Numbered from the stretch's first letter, positions 40,914 to 49,034 are shown. The stretch: DNA of 64,000 nt from M3007 sp044347755 (GCA_044347755.1 JBIKUE010000014.1:1-64000); one strand, 5' to 3'. Numbers and translations are program-made. Notes: generated by a model from the sequence alone, not told the origin.

Positions 40914-41468
40914 ATGGCCCGTTTTTTTCCTTCCCTGCTCCCGGCGCATCAGGAGTTTATATCCAAACAACATCTGTTTTTTGTAGCCACGGCGCCATTG
41001 GATCCCGTTGGGCATGTTAACCTCTCACCGAAAGGATTGGATACATTCCGGGTGATTTCAGACAAGCAGGTGGCTTATCTGGATTTCATTGGCAGCGGTA
41101 ATGAAACCTCTGCGCATACCCTGGAGAATGGGCGTATCACCCTGATGTTTTGTGCATTTGAGGGGCCGCCTAATATCCTGCGCATTTACGGCCGGGGTAA
41201 AGCAGTGCTGCCCGATTCGCCGGAATGGGGTGGTTTGAGTGGACTTTTTACTGAGCACCCTAATACACGTCAGATATTGGTTGTTGAAGTGCAGGAGGTT
41301 GCCACTTCCTGTGGATATGGAGTTCCTTTGTACACGTACACGGGTGAGCGCCGGATCATGCAAGACTGGGCAGATCGCAAAGGTCCTGATGGTATGCGTG
41401 CCTATATTCAGGAAAAGAATTTAAGGAGCCTGGATGGGTTGGTTACGGATTGGGGGGCTAGGGGGTAG
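40914..41468 (+). CDS. Pyridoxamine 5'-phosphate oxidase-family protein
   Basis: A 184-residue split-barrel flavoprotein-like protein: HQEFISKQHLFFVATAPLDP at the front, GHVNLSPKGLDTFRVISDKQ, YLDFIGSGNETSAHTLENGR and ITLMFCAFEGPPNILRIYGR. The pattern NLSPKG and GSGNET..H is typical of the PPOX subfamily that probably binds FMN. It differs clearly from the PPOX protein at 38495 (shorter, other motifs), so it is not a recent copy. It follows the MocR gene on the same strand after a repeat tract. The last 11 bp overlap the 3' end of the convergent prmC gene. Confidence 0.88.
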   Translation: MARFFPSLLPAHQEFISKQHLFFVATAPLDPVGHVNLSPKGLDTFRVISDKQVAYLDFIGSGNETSAHTLENGRITLMFCAFEGPPNILRIYGRGKAVLPDSPEWGGLSGLFTEHPNTRQILVVEVQEVATSCGYGVPLYTYTGERRIMQDWADRKGPDGMRAYIQEKNLRSLDGLVTDWGARG

Positions 41469-42288
41469 GTAGCTCCCCAATCACCATCCGCTCCGCTCCG
41501 GCCAGATCCTTTCGCAATTCCACCCGACTAAACCCTTGATCCTGCAATAATTGCAGCACTTCTGAGGCATTAAATTCATTACATTCAAAAAACAAGGCCC
41601 CGCCCGGAAGCAACTTTTCACGGGCAAATTCTGTAATGGTTCGATAAAAAAGCAAGGGATCCGCATCTTCTACAAATAAGGCCATACCAGGCTCATGCGC
41701 GGCTACATGCTCGGGCACCAAGTGCTGTTCGGTATAAGGGATATAAGGCGGGTTAGAAACAATTACACTTGCCGGTGGCAGTTTCTCCCAGTCGAGCCGG
41801 TTCAGGATATCAGCATGCAGCAGATGAACCGTTTTGCCGGGCAACAAGCGTTCTGCATTTTGCCGGGCGGTTTCCAGTGCCGATTCACTTTTGTCCAGAC
41901 CCCAAAGCTCTAGAGAGGGATGTTTTTTCTGAACGGTAATACCAATGCAACCGCTGCCTAAACCAATATCAATTATCCTGAGCGGCGTTTCATGGCCATT
42001 TTTCAACCATTCCAGTACCCAGGCCACCAACTCCTCGGTTTCCTGACGGGGAATGAGTACGGAAGGATTTACCAGAAATTTTAATCCGAAAAAATCTGCT
42101 TCGCCCAGTACATATTGGACCGGTTCGCCCTGCAACAACCGTGCTTCTATCCGATCCAGTAACTCCGGATCTGGTTTCCGGCCAAAATCAAAAGCATCCT
42201 CCCAAACAATTCGTGCAATAGCCCGGGCTTCCCCGGTACCATACCGGGGCGTCAGCGCAGAAATGAGTCGGGTTTGAACGTCAGTCAT
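41458..42288 (-). CDS. prmC: Peptide chain release factor N5-glutamine methyltransferase
   Basis: A 276-residue SAM-dependent enzyme that methylates the Gln of the GGQ motif in release factors RF1/RF2. The N-terminal helical domain carries GEPVQYVLGEADFFGLKFLV (the QY..G...F.G..F family signature) and LIPRQETEELVAWVLEW. The SAM site is IIDIGLGSGCIGI (106-118), and the substrate-binding NPPY is at 179-182 (VSNPPYIPYTE). All key residues are present. It overlaps the convergent PPOX gene by 11 bp, so the two transcripts are antisense at their ends. An intergenic repeat tract lies upstream. Confidence 0.95.
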   Translation of the reverse strand: MTDVQTRLISALTPRYGTGEARAIARIVWEDAFDFGRKPDPELLDRIEARLLQGEPVQYVLGEADFFGLKFLVNPSVLIPRQETEELVAWVLEWLKNGHETPLRIIDIGLGSGCIGITVQKKHPSLELWGLDKSESALETARQNAERLLPGKTVHLLHADILNRLDWEKLPPASVIVSNPPYIPYTEQHLVPEHVAAHEPGMALFVEDADPLLFYRTITEFAREKLLPGGALFFECNEFNASEVLQLLQDQGFSRVELRKDLAGAERMVIGELPTP

Positions 42289-42289
42289 G

Positions 42290-42321
42290 AGAAGGATGAA
42301 CGATGGATGATGAACGATGGC
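42290..42321. repeat. Short tandem word upstream of prmC
   Basis: GATGAACGATGG occurs twice in tandem (42297-42320) right before the prmC start on the minus strand. Read from prmC it is the G-poor CCATCGTTCATC. Confidence 0.55.
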
Positions 42322-42336
42322 ATAAACACGTAGTTT

Positions 42337-42533
42337 GCCTTGTCACCCTGAGCGTAGCGAAGGGGCTGTTGATATATGAACTAGCCAATGAGTGTAGAGG
42401 CGCACAGATTTGACACAGATTATTTGCACAGATTTTACACAGATTTTCATGCGGTGGCTTCGCCAGACCCTTTGCTACGCTCAGGGTGACAAGGCATGGT
42501 CAGTGATTACGCCACCGTCCACCGTCTACCGTA
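42337..42533. repeat. Inverted repeat of the CCCTGAGCGTAGC type with tandem CACAGATT words
   Basis: The arms 42337-42365 and 42467-42495 pair at about 27 of 29 positions (TGTCACCCTGAGCGTAGC and complement). In the loop CACAGATT occurs four times (42405-42449). At 42512-42533 stand the words CCACCGTCCACCGTCTACCG that also occur before the MGMT gene. The tract lies between prmC and the histidine kinase stop codon. Confidence 0.8.
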
Positions 42534-43497
42534 ATGGTAATTCCACTTCAAATACAGTTCCCTGAGGTTGATTGTCGGACAATTTGACTTGCCCCTGGTG
42601 GGCTTTCAACACTTGTTTAACGATATAGAGCCCCAATCCGGTGCCAGTGGAATGCCGGGTTTCCTCATTACCCATGCGGTAAAATTTTTCAAAAACCGAT
42701 TGCTTTTCATCATCCGGGATACCCTGACCCAGGTCAGCCACCCGGAATCGGAACATTCCATTGGATTGCTCGGCCGAAACAGTCACCGGAGTCCCTTCTT
42801 GCGAATATTTTAAGGCATTCTCCAACAGATTCTGCACAATGGCGCATAAGCCCATCCGGTCTGCCTGAACGGGTGGCAAATGCTCGGGAATGTTAAGCTG
42901 AAAGGAGGCCTCCGGAAACCTTATCCGCAGGCTGTCGGCAGCATCCTGAACTAACTTGCGGAAATCCAGCGGCTCCAGCAATGGATGCCAGTTGTCTTCC
43001 AACCGGGCAGCAAGTAATAAACTTTCTACAAGATTTTGTAGTCGGTCAGCGTCTTTTAATCCGTTGGAAATCAAAGGTGTACGCTGTTCTTTGCTTAACT
43101 CTCGTTTTCCCAACGTTTCCAATACCAGGCGCATGCCGGCAATGGGCGATTTCAATTCATGGGTAATGCTGAGCAAAAAGTTCCTGCGCTGACGAGCCAG
43201 CCCAACCTCCCTAAAGGCGCTCCGGCGAATTACCCAAAGCCCCCAAATCAGGCAGGCGGTGAAAAACAATCCTTCCGCTATCACCATGCGGCGACCACTT
43301 TTCCAGGTGTTTTCTGCAACGGTATATTCCGGAAAAGTGACGTACTCCACATTAGGATATTTCAGCTCCAGGATTTTTTTCTCCCGATCAAAAACGCGAT
43401 CGTTTTGTCGCCACAAATGGAACGACCACCAGCCAAATGCCAGGATCATGTATCCAATAACAAGATGGGATCTGGTTGTGAGCGAGGGAGATTTCAT
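42526..43497 (-). CDS. Membrane sensor histidine kinase, orphan
   Basis: A 323-residue kinase. Two membrane helices (about 11-28 and 71-91) flank a short periplasmic loop of some 40 residues. The dimerisation domain has His113 in LSITHELKSPIAGM. The ATPase domain has the N box LLENALKYSQEG, G1 DLGQGIPDDE, F box FEKFYRMG and G2 GTGLGLYIVK. All catalytic motifs are intact, so it should autophosphorylate. No response regulator gene lies beside it, so its partner is elsewhere. The periplasmic loop has no recognisable sensor fold. The gene is bordered by word-like repeats on both sides. Confidence 0.92.
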   Translation of the reverse strand: MKSPSLTTRSHLVIGYMILAFGWWSFHLWRQNDRVFDREKKILELKYPNVEYVTFPEYTVAENTWKSGRRMVIAEGLFFTACLIWGLWVIRRSAFREVGLARQRRNFLLSITHELKSPIAGMRLVLETLGKRELSKEQRTPLISNGLKDADRLQNLVESLLLAARLEDNWHPLLEPLDFRKLVQDAADSLRIRFPEASFQLNIPEHLPPVQADRMGLCAIVQNLLENALKYSQEGTPVTVSAEQSNGMFRFRVADLGQGIPDDEKQSVFEKFYRMGNEETRHSTGTGLGLYIVKQVLKAHQGQVKLSDNQPQGTVFEVELPLR

Positions 43498-43510
43498 GGG
43501 TGGAGGTTAC

Positions 43511-43832
43511 TAGTCATTTAGGGGTCATTTAGGGGTCATTTAGGGGTTATTTAGGGGTTATTTATTAGTCATTTAGGGGTCATTTATTAGTCATTTAGGT
43601 CATTTGAGGTCGTTTAGAGGCTATTTATGGTCATTTAGGGATTTGCAAGCATACTTCACTCTGCCAGACTTTGTCTTCCTGAGCGTAGCAAAGGATCTGA
43701 TAATGAGCGCATACTCAGTTCCTTCGCTACGCTCAGGATGACAAAGTCTGGCATTCTGCCCGCTTCACTCACCAAAATGTCCCCAAAATGACCATAAATG
43801 ACCATAAATGACCTCTAAAAGACTCTAAATGC
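43511..43832. repeat. Nested repeat: tandem GTCATTTAGGG array enclosing a second hairpin
   Basis: At 43511-43640 about 11-12 degenerate tandem units of GTCATTTAGGG or GTTATTTAGGG. At 43776-43832 the complementary words (CATAAATGAC, CTCTAAATGC) return, so the outer parts can pair. Inside, the arms 43662-43695 and 43720-43753 form a hairpin of the CTTCCTGAGCGTAGC type. The tract fills the 340-bp gap between the histidine kinase start and the SDR stop; no gene is visible in it. It is not a CRISPR array: units are contiguous without spacers. Confidence 0.85.
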
Positions 43833-43838
43833 CCCCCA

Positions 43839-44549
43839 TTACCACTCCTGGCTCATCGGGTGGATCAAAATCTCGTCTACCAACACATGAGGAGGGGTGT
43901 TGAGAATGTAGGAAACAGCATGCGCGATATCGTCGGGATGCAGGTATTCTGCCTGTTTGACTTCTCCCTGAGCTCCCCCATGAAAATAAGTGTCAACCAG
44001 TCCGGGATACACCACACTGACTTTAATTCCCAGGGAACGCACTTCACGGCGCAGGCTTTCAAAAAAGGCATGTTGTGCATACTTGCTGGCGGTATACAAG
44101 CTTCCGGCAGCAAAAGTGCGTTTGGAAACATCGGAAGCTATCCCCAGAATATGTCCTTTCCCAGCGGCTTTCATATGGGGCAGAACGGCTTTGGTTAGTA
44201 AAAAAGTGCCTTTTACATTGATGTCCATTACCTTATCCCAATCTTCGGTTTTAATTTCTTCAGCAAGTTTAAAAACACCAACGCCTGCATTATTGACTAC
44301 GCAATCAATGCGCTTAAAATCACGCAGTACTTGCCCCACAACCTCCTGTACCTGCATTTCATCAGAAATGTCGCAGGCGATTGCCAGGGCTTTGCCGCCA
44401 GTTTCATCAATTTCATGTTCCAGCTCGCCGATTTCCTCTGCATTGCGGGCCAGCACAATCACAAAATGACCTTCGTGCGCTAAACGCAATGATACCGCGC
44501 GACCAATTCCTCTGGATGCGCCTGAAATGATCGTGATCTTTTTATCCAT
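43839..44549 (-). CDS. Short-chain dehydrogenase/reductase
   Basis: A 236-residue classical SDR. The dinucleotide site is SGASRGIG (9-16), followed by CDISD (59-63) and VVNNAGVG (84-91). The catalytic triad is Ser139 (LGIASDVS), Tyr152 and Lys156 in YTASK, with PGLVDTYF after it. An Arg (Arg35, LARN) at the end of the second strand suggests NADP(H) preference. Substrate is unknown. It is cytoplasmic and has repeat tracts on both sides; no operon partner is evident, since the downstream gap to the histidine kinase is 340 bp. Confidence 0.93.
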   Translation of the reverse strand: MDKKITIISGASRGIGRAVSLRLAHEGHFVIVLARNAEEIGELEHEIDETGGKALAIACDISDEMQVQEVVGQVLRDFKRIDCVVNNAGVGVFKLAEEIKTEDWDKVMDINVKGTFLLTKAVLPHMKAAGKGHILGIASDVSKRTFAAGSLYTASKYAQHAFFESLRREVRSLGIKVSVVYPGLVDTYFHGGAQGEVKQAEYLHPDDIAHAVSYILNTPPHVLVDEILIHPMSQEW

Positions 44550-44574
44550 AATAATTTAACATTTTCGGGGCTAC

Positions 44575-44680
44575 TAAAATTTCGGGGCTACGACCCTTTT
44601 TTGATTTCCTCGAAATCAAAAATCCCCGCCGGGACGAAGTCCCCCTTTCCTTCAGAAGAGGGGGCCAGGGGGTGAGGTCA
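44575..44680. repeat. Word-like hairpins between SDR and deoxynucleoside kinase genes
   Basis: TTTCGGGGCTAC is repeated (about 44567 and 44580). A perfect hairpin TTGATTTC ctc GAAATCAA lies at about 44601-44619. A second stem, CCCCCTTTCC ttcag AAGAGGGGG, lies at about 44641-44664. The region is of the same kind as the other intergenic word repeats and runs up to the kinase stop codon. Confidence 0.6.
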
Positions 44681-45328
44681 AAACAAACCGTGTAACTCTG
44701 CCTGAACCATCTCCAGTACCTTAGCGGCGTGCTCCTTGTTGCTGGAAAAATCCAGGTTGTCCACGTTGATGATTAGAAGCTTGCCTTCTCTATAGCCATT
44801 GATCCAGTTGTCGTACCGGTCATTTAAACGTTTCAGATAATCAATACTGATACTGCCTTCGTAATCCCGGCCACGCATCTGGATATGTTCTACCAGTGTA
44901 GGGATACTTCCTTTCAGATAAATTAGCAAATCAGGTGCCTTAACCTGCGAAACGATGGATTGGAATAGGGTGAGGTAATTCTCAAAATCCCGACGTTCCA
45001 TAAGGCCCATATCAGCCAGATTAGGGGCAAATATGAACGCGTCTTCATAGATAGTGCGATCCTGGATCACCGTGCGGTTACCCTGAAGGATGCGCAATAC
45101 CTGTTGATATCGGCTCGACAAAAAGAATACCTGCAGGTTAAACGACCAACGCTTCATGTCGAGATAAAAATCAGACAAATAGGGGTTGTTCTCGGTATTT
45201 TCATAATGAACATCCCAGCCAAAGTGCTTGGCAAGCATCTCGGTAAGGGTTGTTTTTCCGGCACCAATATTGCCGGCAATGGCAATGTATTTAATGGTTT
45301 TCTTTTCTGAGGGCAATGCAGAGGCCAT
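44678..45328 (-). CDS. Deoxynucleoside kinase
   Basis: A 216-residue dNK-family kinase that phosphorylates deoxynucleosides in nucleotide salvage. The P-loop is GNIGAGKTT (19-27). The substrate-binding helix carries NPYLSDFYLDMKRWSFNLQV, typical of dAK/dGK. The DRT/ERS motif is VIQDRTIYEDAFIFA, and the LID region is RGRDYEGSISIDYLKRLN. The intact pattern suggests deoxyadenosine or deoxyguanosine preference but does not prove it. Bacteroidota often carry a single such kinase. It stands alone, followed by word-like repeats. Confidence 0.92.
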   Translation of the reverse strand: MASALPSEKKTIKYIAIAGNIGAGKTTLTEMLAKHFGWDVHYENTENNPYLSDFYLDMKRWSFNLQVFFLSSRYQQVLRILQGNRTVIQDRTIYEDAFIFAPNLADMGLMERRDFENYLTLFQSIVSQVKAPDLLIYLKGSIPTLVEHIQMRGRDYEGSISIDYLKRLNDRYDNWINGYREGKLLIINVDNLDFSSNKEHAAKVLEMVQAELHGLF

Positions 45329-45401
45329 TGTTGGTTGATTTGTTTATCTGAAAATCAGTGGTATGCCAAATAAATGCAGCAGCGAAGGTAGAAAAACCAA
45401 G

Positions 45402-46247
45402 CTATCGTTCCACCTCGATTGTTTGTAAGACCTTTTGAAAAGTTTTCTTAAGGCGTTCTTCCTTTTTGGTTTCCAGGATTTCCCCTGCTCTGCGAATGCC
45501 GCCTCCGTAATACCGAAACAGCCATGGGGTTACGGTTGCACCTGCATCTATGAAGGAATAATTGATGCCGGTGGCTACAAACCAATATCCCAGCAACCCA
45601 TTCAATAATAGTGAGTTCAAGCCGTTTTTTATATCGCCGGCATAAAACTGACCAGCTCCTGGCAAAAACATACTCAGCAATCTGGCCGTTTTCGGGCTCT
45701 TTCGGGCCACTCTTTCGGCCTGGCGGAACAATTTTTCAAATTCGGCTTTTTGGGCGCTGTCATCTGGACCAAACAAAGGCAGCAGATCCTGCCGTGCCAG
45801 CTCAAATTCCCGGATGGAAAAATGAGCTGCTCCCAGATAAAGGTGCTTTCGGGATTTCCAGGGTTCAGGCAAGGTTTTGGGCAATGATAACAGCTCCAGC
45901 AAGGCTTTTTTGGGTGCTTGTTGAAGCATAAGCGCCGCCGTTTTGTGAAACAGTGCTTCATAGCGCAAACTGTCAGATCCGGCACTTTGGTATATCAGAT
46001 CGTAGTAAAACGCGGCGCGATCAAACTCACCCAGGCTGGCATGCAAGTTTGCCAATTGGCTCTGGCATTCATCCCGATACAAATGGCCGCCAAAGAACAG
46101 CACCCGCTGATAGGTTTTTAGCGCCGTTAATGTATTTCCGACTTCATATTGAGCCCGGGCAAACTGTAAGGTTTGGTCGAGATTTTGGCTGCCCAACCAT
46201 CCCGAAACACTAATCCAGCACAGGAAAAACAAGAGCCTCCGTTTCAT
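45402..46247 (-). CDS. TPR-type periplasmic/membrane protein with a TM2/DUF5683-like C-terminus
   Basis: A 281-residue protein with signal MKRRLLFFLCWISVSGWLGS. Residues about 25-175 are helical, TPR-like pairs (EVGNTLTALKTYQRVLFFGG, GEFDRAAFYYDLIY, FSIREFELARQDLLPLFG). Residues about 196-260 carry LLSMFLPGAGQFYAGDIKNG, the PG.GQ.Y.G....G signature of TM2/DUF5683 proteins, with two hydrophobic segments. The start at 46247 overlaps the upstream gene's end by 38 bp. It is the last gene of a four-gene overlapping operon with a YidD-domain protein. Role unknown; an envelope assembly function is a guess from context. Confidence 0.75.
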   Translation of the reverse strand: MKRRLLFFLCWISVSGWLGSQNLDQTLQFARAQYEVGNTLTALKTYQRVLFFGGHLYRDECQSQLANLHASLGEFDRAAFYYDLIYQSAGSDSLRYEALFHKTAALMLQQAPKKALLELLSLPKTLPEPWKSRKHLYLGAAHFSIREFELARQDLLPLFGPDDSAQKAEFEKLFRQAERVARKSPKTARLLSMFLPGAGQFYAGDIKNGLNSLLLNGLLGYWFVATGINYSFIDAGATVTPWLFRYYGGGIRRAGEILETKKEERLKKTFQKVLQTIEVER

Positions 46248-47037
46248 GTTGCAATTGTTTGATTTTCTTTTGATTATAACGTCGTGCGGCCTTGTGTGCG
46301 CCATAAATATTGCCGGAATAAAAGCCCAGCGCAAATCCGCCGTGAATCCAGCCCCAGAAAGTATCCGTTCCTTCTTTGTCAAACCGGCGAACTGCCTGCC
46401 AGGCATTTACGCCGACAAATAACAAGCTGATGATGCCGTCCTTCCATTCTCCTGAATATACTTTTCCAAGACCGGGTACCGGCACTGAAAGAGCGGTTGC
46501 TAACCATGGCTTCTTTAGTTTTTGCTGTTGTCCTTTTTGGATCAATTTTTCAAGATCTGTTCGTCTTGAAAGTTTTTCAGAAGGAGAGATTTGTACCAGG
46601 CTCACTTTAGCCTGTTTCCATTTTTGTTCGAGCATATCTGCATATAAAACAATGCGCCGAATTTGAGTCGAATCAAATATGTCGGATTGGGTAGCCAGGT
46701 TCCGGGCATCGGCAGGGTATCCGCCTCTGAGCAGGAGTTTGCTGTATTCACCGTATAACAAGCGCGACTTTGGGCGCGACTCTAGCTGCCATTTAGCCCA
46801 TTGTTCCAAGCCTTTTTGAGGCGTATTCCCTCTGCGGTATGCCCGCAACAAATCCGCGCGTAGCGTATCATTTTCAGGCTTCAGGAAAATCAGACGTTCA
46901 TATTCCTCTGCGGCGAGCCCATATTGCTGCGATTGAAGCAGGTAACGCGCATAGGCGCGTGAATGGGCATAATCGTACAAGTCCTGTGCAGACAATGCCG
47001 GCAGGAACAACAAAAATGCTGGGATCAGAAATTTCAT
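46210..47037 (-). CDS. TPR-type membrane protein, paralogue of the next gene
   Basis: A 275-residue protein with signal MKFLIPAFLLFLPALSAQ. It has the same plan as the 45402 gene: helical repeats (YLLQSQQYGLAAEEYERLIF, YGEYSKLLLRGGYPADARN) followed by PVPGLGKVYSGEWKDGIISL (the PG.G..Y.G....G signature) and two hydrophobic segments, ending in a basic tail (AHKAARRYNQKKIKQL). The two genes look like diverged paralogues side by side. It lies 30 bp after the YidD-domain gene and overlaps the next gene by 38 bp, so all are co-translated in one transcript. The function is unknown. Confidence 0.75.
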   Translation of the reverse strand: MKFLIPAFLLFLPALSAQDLYDYAHSRAYARYLLQSQQYGLAAEEYERLIFLKPENDTLRADLLRAYRRGNTPQKGLEQWAKWQLESRPKSRLLYGEYSKLLLRGGYPADARNLATQSDIFDSTQIRRIVLYADMLEQKWKQAKVSLVQISPSEKLSRRTDLEKLIQKGQQQKLKKPWLATALSVPVPGLGKVYSGEWKDGIISLLFVGVNAWQAVRRFDKEGTDTFWGWIHGGFALGFYSGNIYGAHKAARRYNQKKIKQLQHETEALVFPVLD

Positions 47038-47067
47038 GTAGAAAAGCTTGGGGATGAGACGCTCGTA

Positions 47068-47496
47068 TTACCAGGAAACCGGGTCTTTCAATCGCCGCAT
47101 CTTGAAATCTATTTCGTATTGTTCCGGACTGAATCCGTTGCAACGGGTGAGCCGATCACAGGTGCAGATAACACCTTTGATTACACCTAGTTTTTTAAAT
47201 GCTTCCAGTCCGTATTCCGAGCAGGAAGGATGGAAGCTGCAGCGTTGATTGTCCTGAGAAGAAAAAAAGGATTTATACACCAGGAAGAGGCCGGACAATA
47301 CCGTTTGAAGTTCATTGGTGTTCTCTTTGCTGAGACTAAACTGATTGGCAACGCGGGGTTTGGCCGGAGGCGTAAATGCCTGGCTTAGAATAGCAATGTC
47401 CGGCTGGAGTGTATGCTGAGCAGTCTTAAGCGTATTCCCCTGTGCAGTCAGATTAACCGCCAGCAGGCTGCACAAAATCATAAATATGGTCTTCAT
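47068..47496 (-). CDS. YidD-domain protein with an N-terminal signal peptide
   Basis: A 142-residue protein. Residues about 66-133 match YidD (membrane protein insertion efficiency factor): LFLVYKSFFSSQDNQRCSFH, PSCSEYGLEAFKKLGVIKGV and CDRLTRCNGFSPEQYE, with the family's cysteines in CSFHPSCSEYG. Canonical YidD is about 70-85 residues, starts directly with the amphipathic helix, and sits near yidC/rnpA. Here a signal peptide (MKTIFMILCSLLAVNLTAQG) and a roughly 45-residue linker precede it, so it is probably exported, and yidC/rnpA are absent. Its start overlaps the LolA-like gene by 44 bp and the paralogous TPR genes follow, so it is part of one envelope operon. Confidence 0.85.
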   Translation of the reverse strand: MKTIFMILCSLLAVNLTAQGNTLKTAQHTLQPDIAILSQAFTPPAKPRVANQFSLSKENTNELQTVLSGLFLVYKSFFSSQDNQRCSFHPSCSEYGLEAFKKLGVIKGVICTCDRLTRCNGFSPEQYEIDFKMRRLKDPVSW

Positions 47497-48145
47497 CTGT
47501 TTGGTTGATGATGATATTTTTAAGGGTCATGATCCGCACGAATTCGCCGGACTCCCGGTAGTAAATCTGGTAAATTTTACCGGGCACCGGGAGGCCGCTT
47601 TGCACAGAATATTCCTGAAAGTAGAACTTGGATACGAGTTTTTGGTCTTTGTCGAAAAAAGCCGCTGCAGTAAGCCGTTTTTGTTCGGAAGCCAGTGTAA
47701 CCGGGCCAAGATACGCTTTGAAATGTTCCGGCGGCATCCATTGGGCGATTACCTGATTGCCGTCCTGTTGCACCTCGCCCGGAGTGTAGCCGACCTTGGC
47801 CAGACCGAAATCGGTGAGTTGCTGACTCAGGATCATGTTGAAAATGGAAAACTCCCCCACTGGCGGCACTACCTGGCTGGATATCAGCGTGTCGGCTTTT
47901 TTCCGGTACATAAAAGTATCCCTGACCAGCCATTGTTCAGGCTCAGGAAAACGAATATCGTATACCGTTTTGTGCAGATTTTTATCAAAATAGATCGTAC
48001 CCGTAATCAGGCGCCCCTGATCTTTCCCGGATTCTTTCTCCTTGATAGAAAAATCCGATTTAAAGCGGTAGAATTCCTGGGCAACCAAGGCCGTATCAGG
48101 AAAAAGGAAAAAGGAAATCAGTAATAACAAGAATGTAATCCGCAT
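47453..48145 (-). CDS. LolA-like periplasmic protein
   Basis: A 230-residue secreted protein with signal MRITFLLLLISFFLFPDTAL. The mature part is beta-rich: EFYRFKSDFSIKEKESGKDQ, LITGTIYFDKNLHKTVYDIR, WLVRDTFMYRKKADTLISSQ and FVRIMTLKNIIINQTDEDHI. This half-barrel pattern resembles the LolA/LolB fold that carries lipids or lipoproteins through the periplasm, but I see no decisive motif, so the call is tentative. It is the first gene of the operon that continues into the YidD-domain gene (44-bp overlap). A -7 element lies at 48160-48153, leaving almost no leader. Confidence 0.6.
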   Translation of the reverse strand: MRITFLLLLISFFLFPDTALVAQEFYRFKSDFSIKEKESGKDQGRLITGTIYFDKNLHKTVYDIRFPEPEQWLVRDTFMYRKKADTLISSQVVPPVGEFSIFNMILSQQLTDFGLAKVGYTPGEVQQDGNQVIAQWMPPEHFKAYLGPVTLASEQKRLTAAAFFDKDQKLVSKFYFQEYSVQSGLPVPGKIYQIYYRESGEFVRIMTLKNIIINQTDEDHIYDFVQPAGG

Positions 48146-48152
48146 CGTGATG

Positions 48153-48160
48153 CAAAAGTA
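48153..48160 (-). promoter_or_regulatory. -7 element of the LolA-like/YidD operon
   Basis: Read on the minus strand, TACTTTTG matches TAnnTTTG and ends 7 bp before the ATG at 48145. The transcript would have a leader of only a few bases or none. Confidence 0.5.
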
Positions 48161-48400
48161 AGATGTAGGTTGGACCTTGAACCGCATTCTTTTTAGCATT
48201 TACAAGATCATTTGAGATGGATGTGAGTTAACAACAGATCATGGTGTGCCTGGTTAAAAAATCAATGTCTTTTGGTCTGAAAATCATTAACCGAAACGGA
48301 ATCTGTGAGAACAAAGCAAGCTGGCTAATTTTTTTTAGCGATTTATAAAAAAATTGTCGCGCATTCCGCACCTTCGCAACCAGGGAAACGACCGAATATC

Positions 48401-48450
48401 CTTTAAAAAAGTAGGAGGCCAAAGCCGAAAAGCCTTTTAAAAAAGTAGGC
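48401..48450 (+). repeat. Direct repeat before the YqaE/Pmp3 gene
   Basis: CCTTTAAAAAAGTAGG (about 48401-48416) and CCTTTTAAAAAAGTAGG (about 48433-48449) are near-identical direct repeats ending 23 bp before the ATG. They may be a tandem regulator or promoter element. Confidence 0.5.
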
Positions 48451-48472
48451 ATTATTGTTTAAACCCTGTCAT

Positions 48473-48964
48473 ATGTTTCTAAAGAATTTTTTACTCACGC
48501 TTTCGTTAGGTTTATTTGCTTTCAATGCATTTTCTGCTACCACAACTGAACCAGTAGCTAAAACGCCTATTGCTATCAGTGTTGAAAATGCTCAACAAGT
48601 TGAAGCATTGTTAAAGGACTTTTCTACCCAAGACCTGAACCAGCTTACCATCAACAAAGTGGAAGAGCTTACGGGTAAGAAGATGAGCTTCAAAGAGAAG
48701 ATCGCTTTCAAGGTGGCCAAGATGAAAATGAAAAAGGCGCAGAAGAAAGTGGTGGCCTCTATGAAATCTGATGACGGCCTCGCAGCACCTGGTATTGATA
48801 AAGGTGTTTACATCATTCTGGCCATCTTCATCCCATTTTTGGCGGTTGGTTTGGCTACTGACTGGAAGGGTAACGATTGGCTTATTGCTCTATTGCTGAC
48901 AGCGCTTTGCGGCCTTCCAGGAGTTATTTATGCACTGGTAAAAATGAGCAAATACTACGCATAA
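48473..48964 (+). CDS. YqaE/Pmp3-family membrane protein with a long N-terminal part
   Basis: A 163-residue protein with signal MFLKNFLLTLSLGLFAFNAF. A roughly 80-residue basic helical segment follows (VENAQQVEALLKDFSTQDLN, KMKMKKAQKKVVASM). The C-terminus has two membrane helices ending GNDWLIALLLTALCGLPGVI plus YALVKMSKYYA, the Pmp3/YqaE signature (D.LI..LLT.....PG.I.AL). Pmp3 proteins are tiny stress-linked membrane proteins of about 55 residues; the Bacteroidota form carries an extra exported region. The function is unknown. It has a terminator after it. Confidence 0.85.
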   Translation: MFLKNFLLTLSLGLFAFNAFSATTTEPVAKTPIAISVENAQQVEALLKDFSTQDLNQLTINKVEELTGKKMSFKEKIAFKVAKMKMKKAQKKVVASMKSDDGLAAPGIDKGVYIILAIFIPFLAVGLATDWKGNDWLIALLLTALCGLPGVIYALVKMSKYYA

Positions 48965-48977
48965 GATCATTTCTTAC

Positions 48978-49026
48978 AAGAGGCCGTTGTTGGGGTCAAA
49001 ACTCCAAACAACGGCCTCTTTTTTTG
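48978..49026 (+). terminator. Terminator after the YqaE/Pmp3 gene
   Basis: AAGAGGCCGTTGTT pairs with AACAACGGCCTCTT around a 15-base loop and is followed by a T-run. The next gene starts 9 bp later. Confidence 0.85.
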
Positions 49027-49034
49027 TCCATGTA

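Noticed and set aside
43511..43640. Possible CRISPR array
   Set aside because: Units of about 11 bp are contiguous, degenerate and have no spacers; no cas genes are present.
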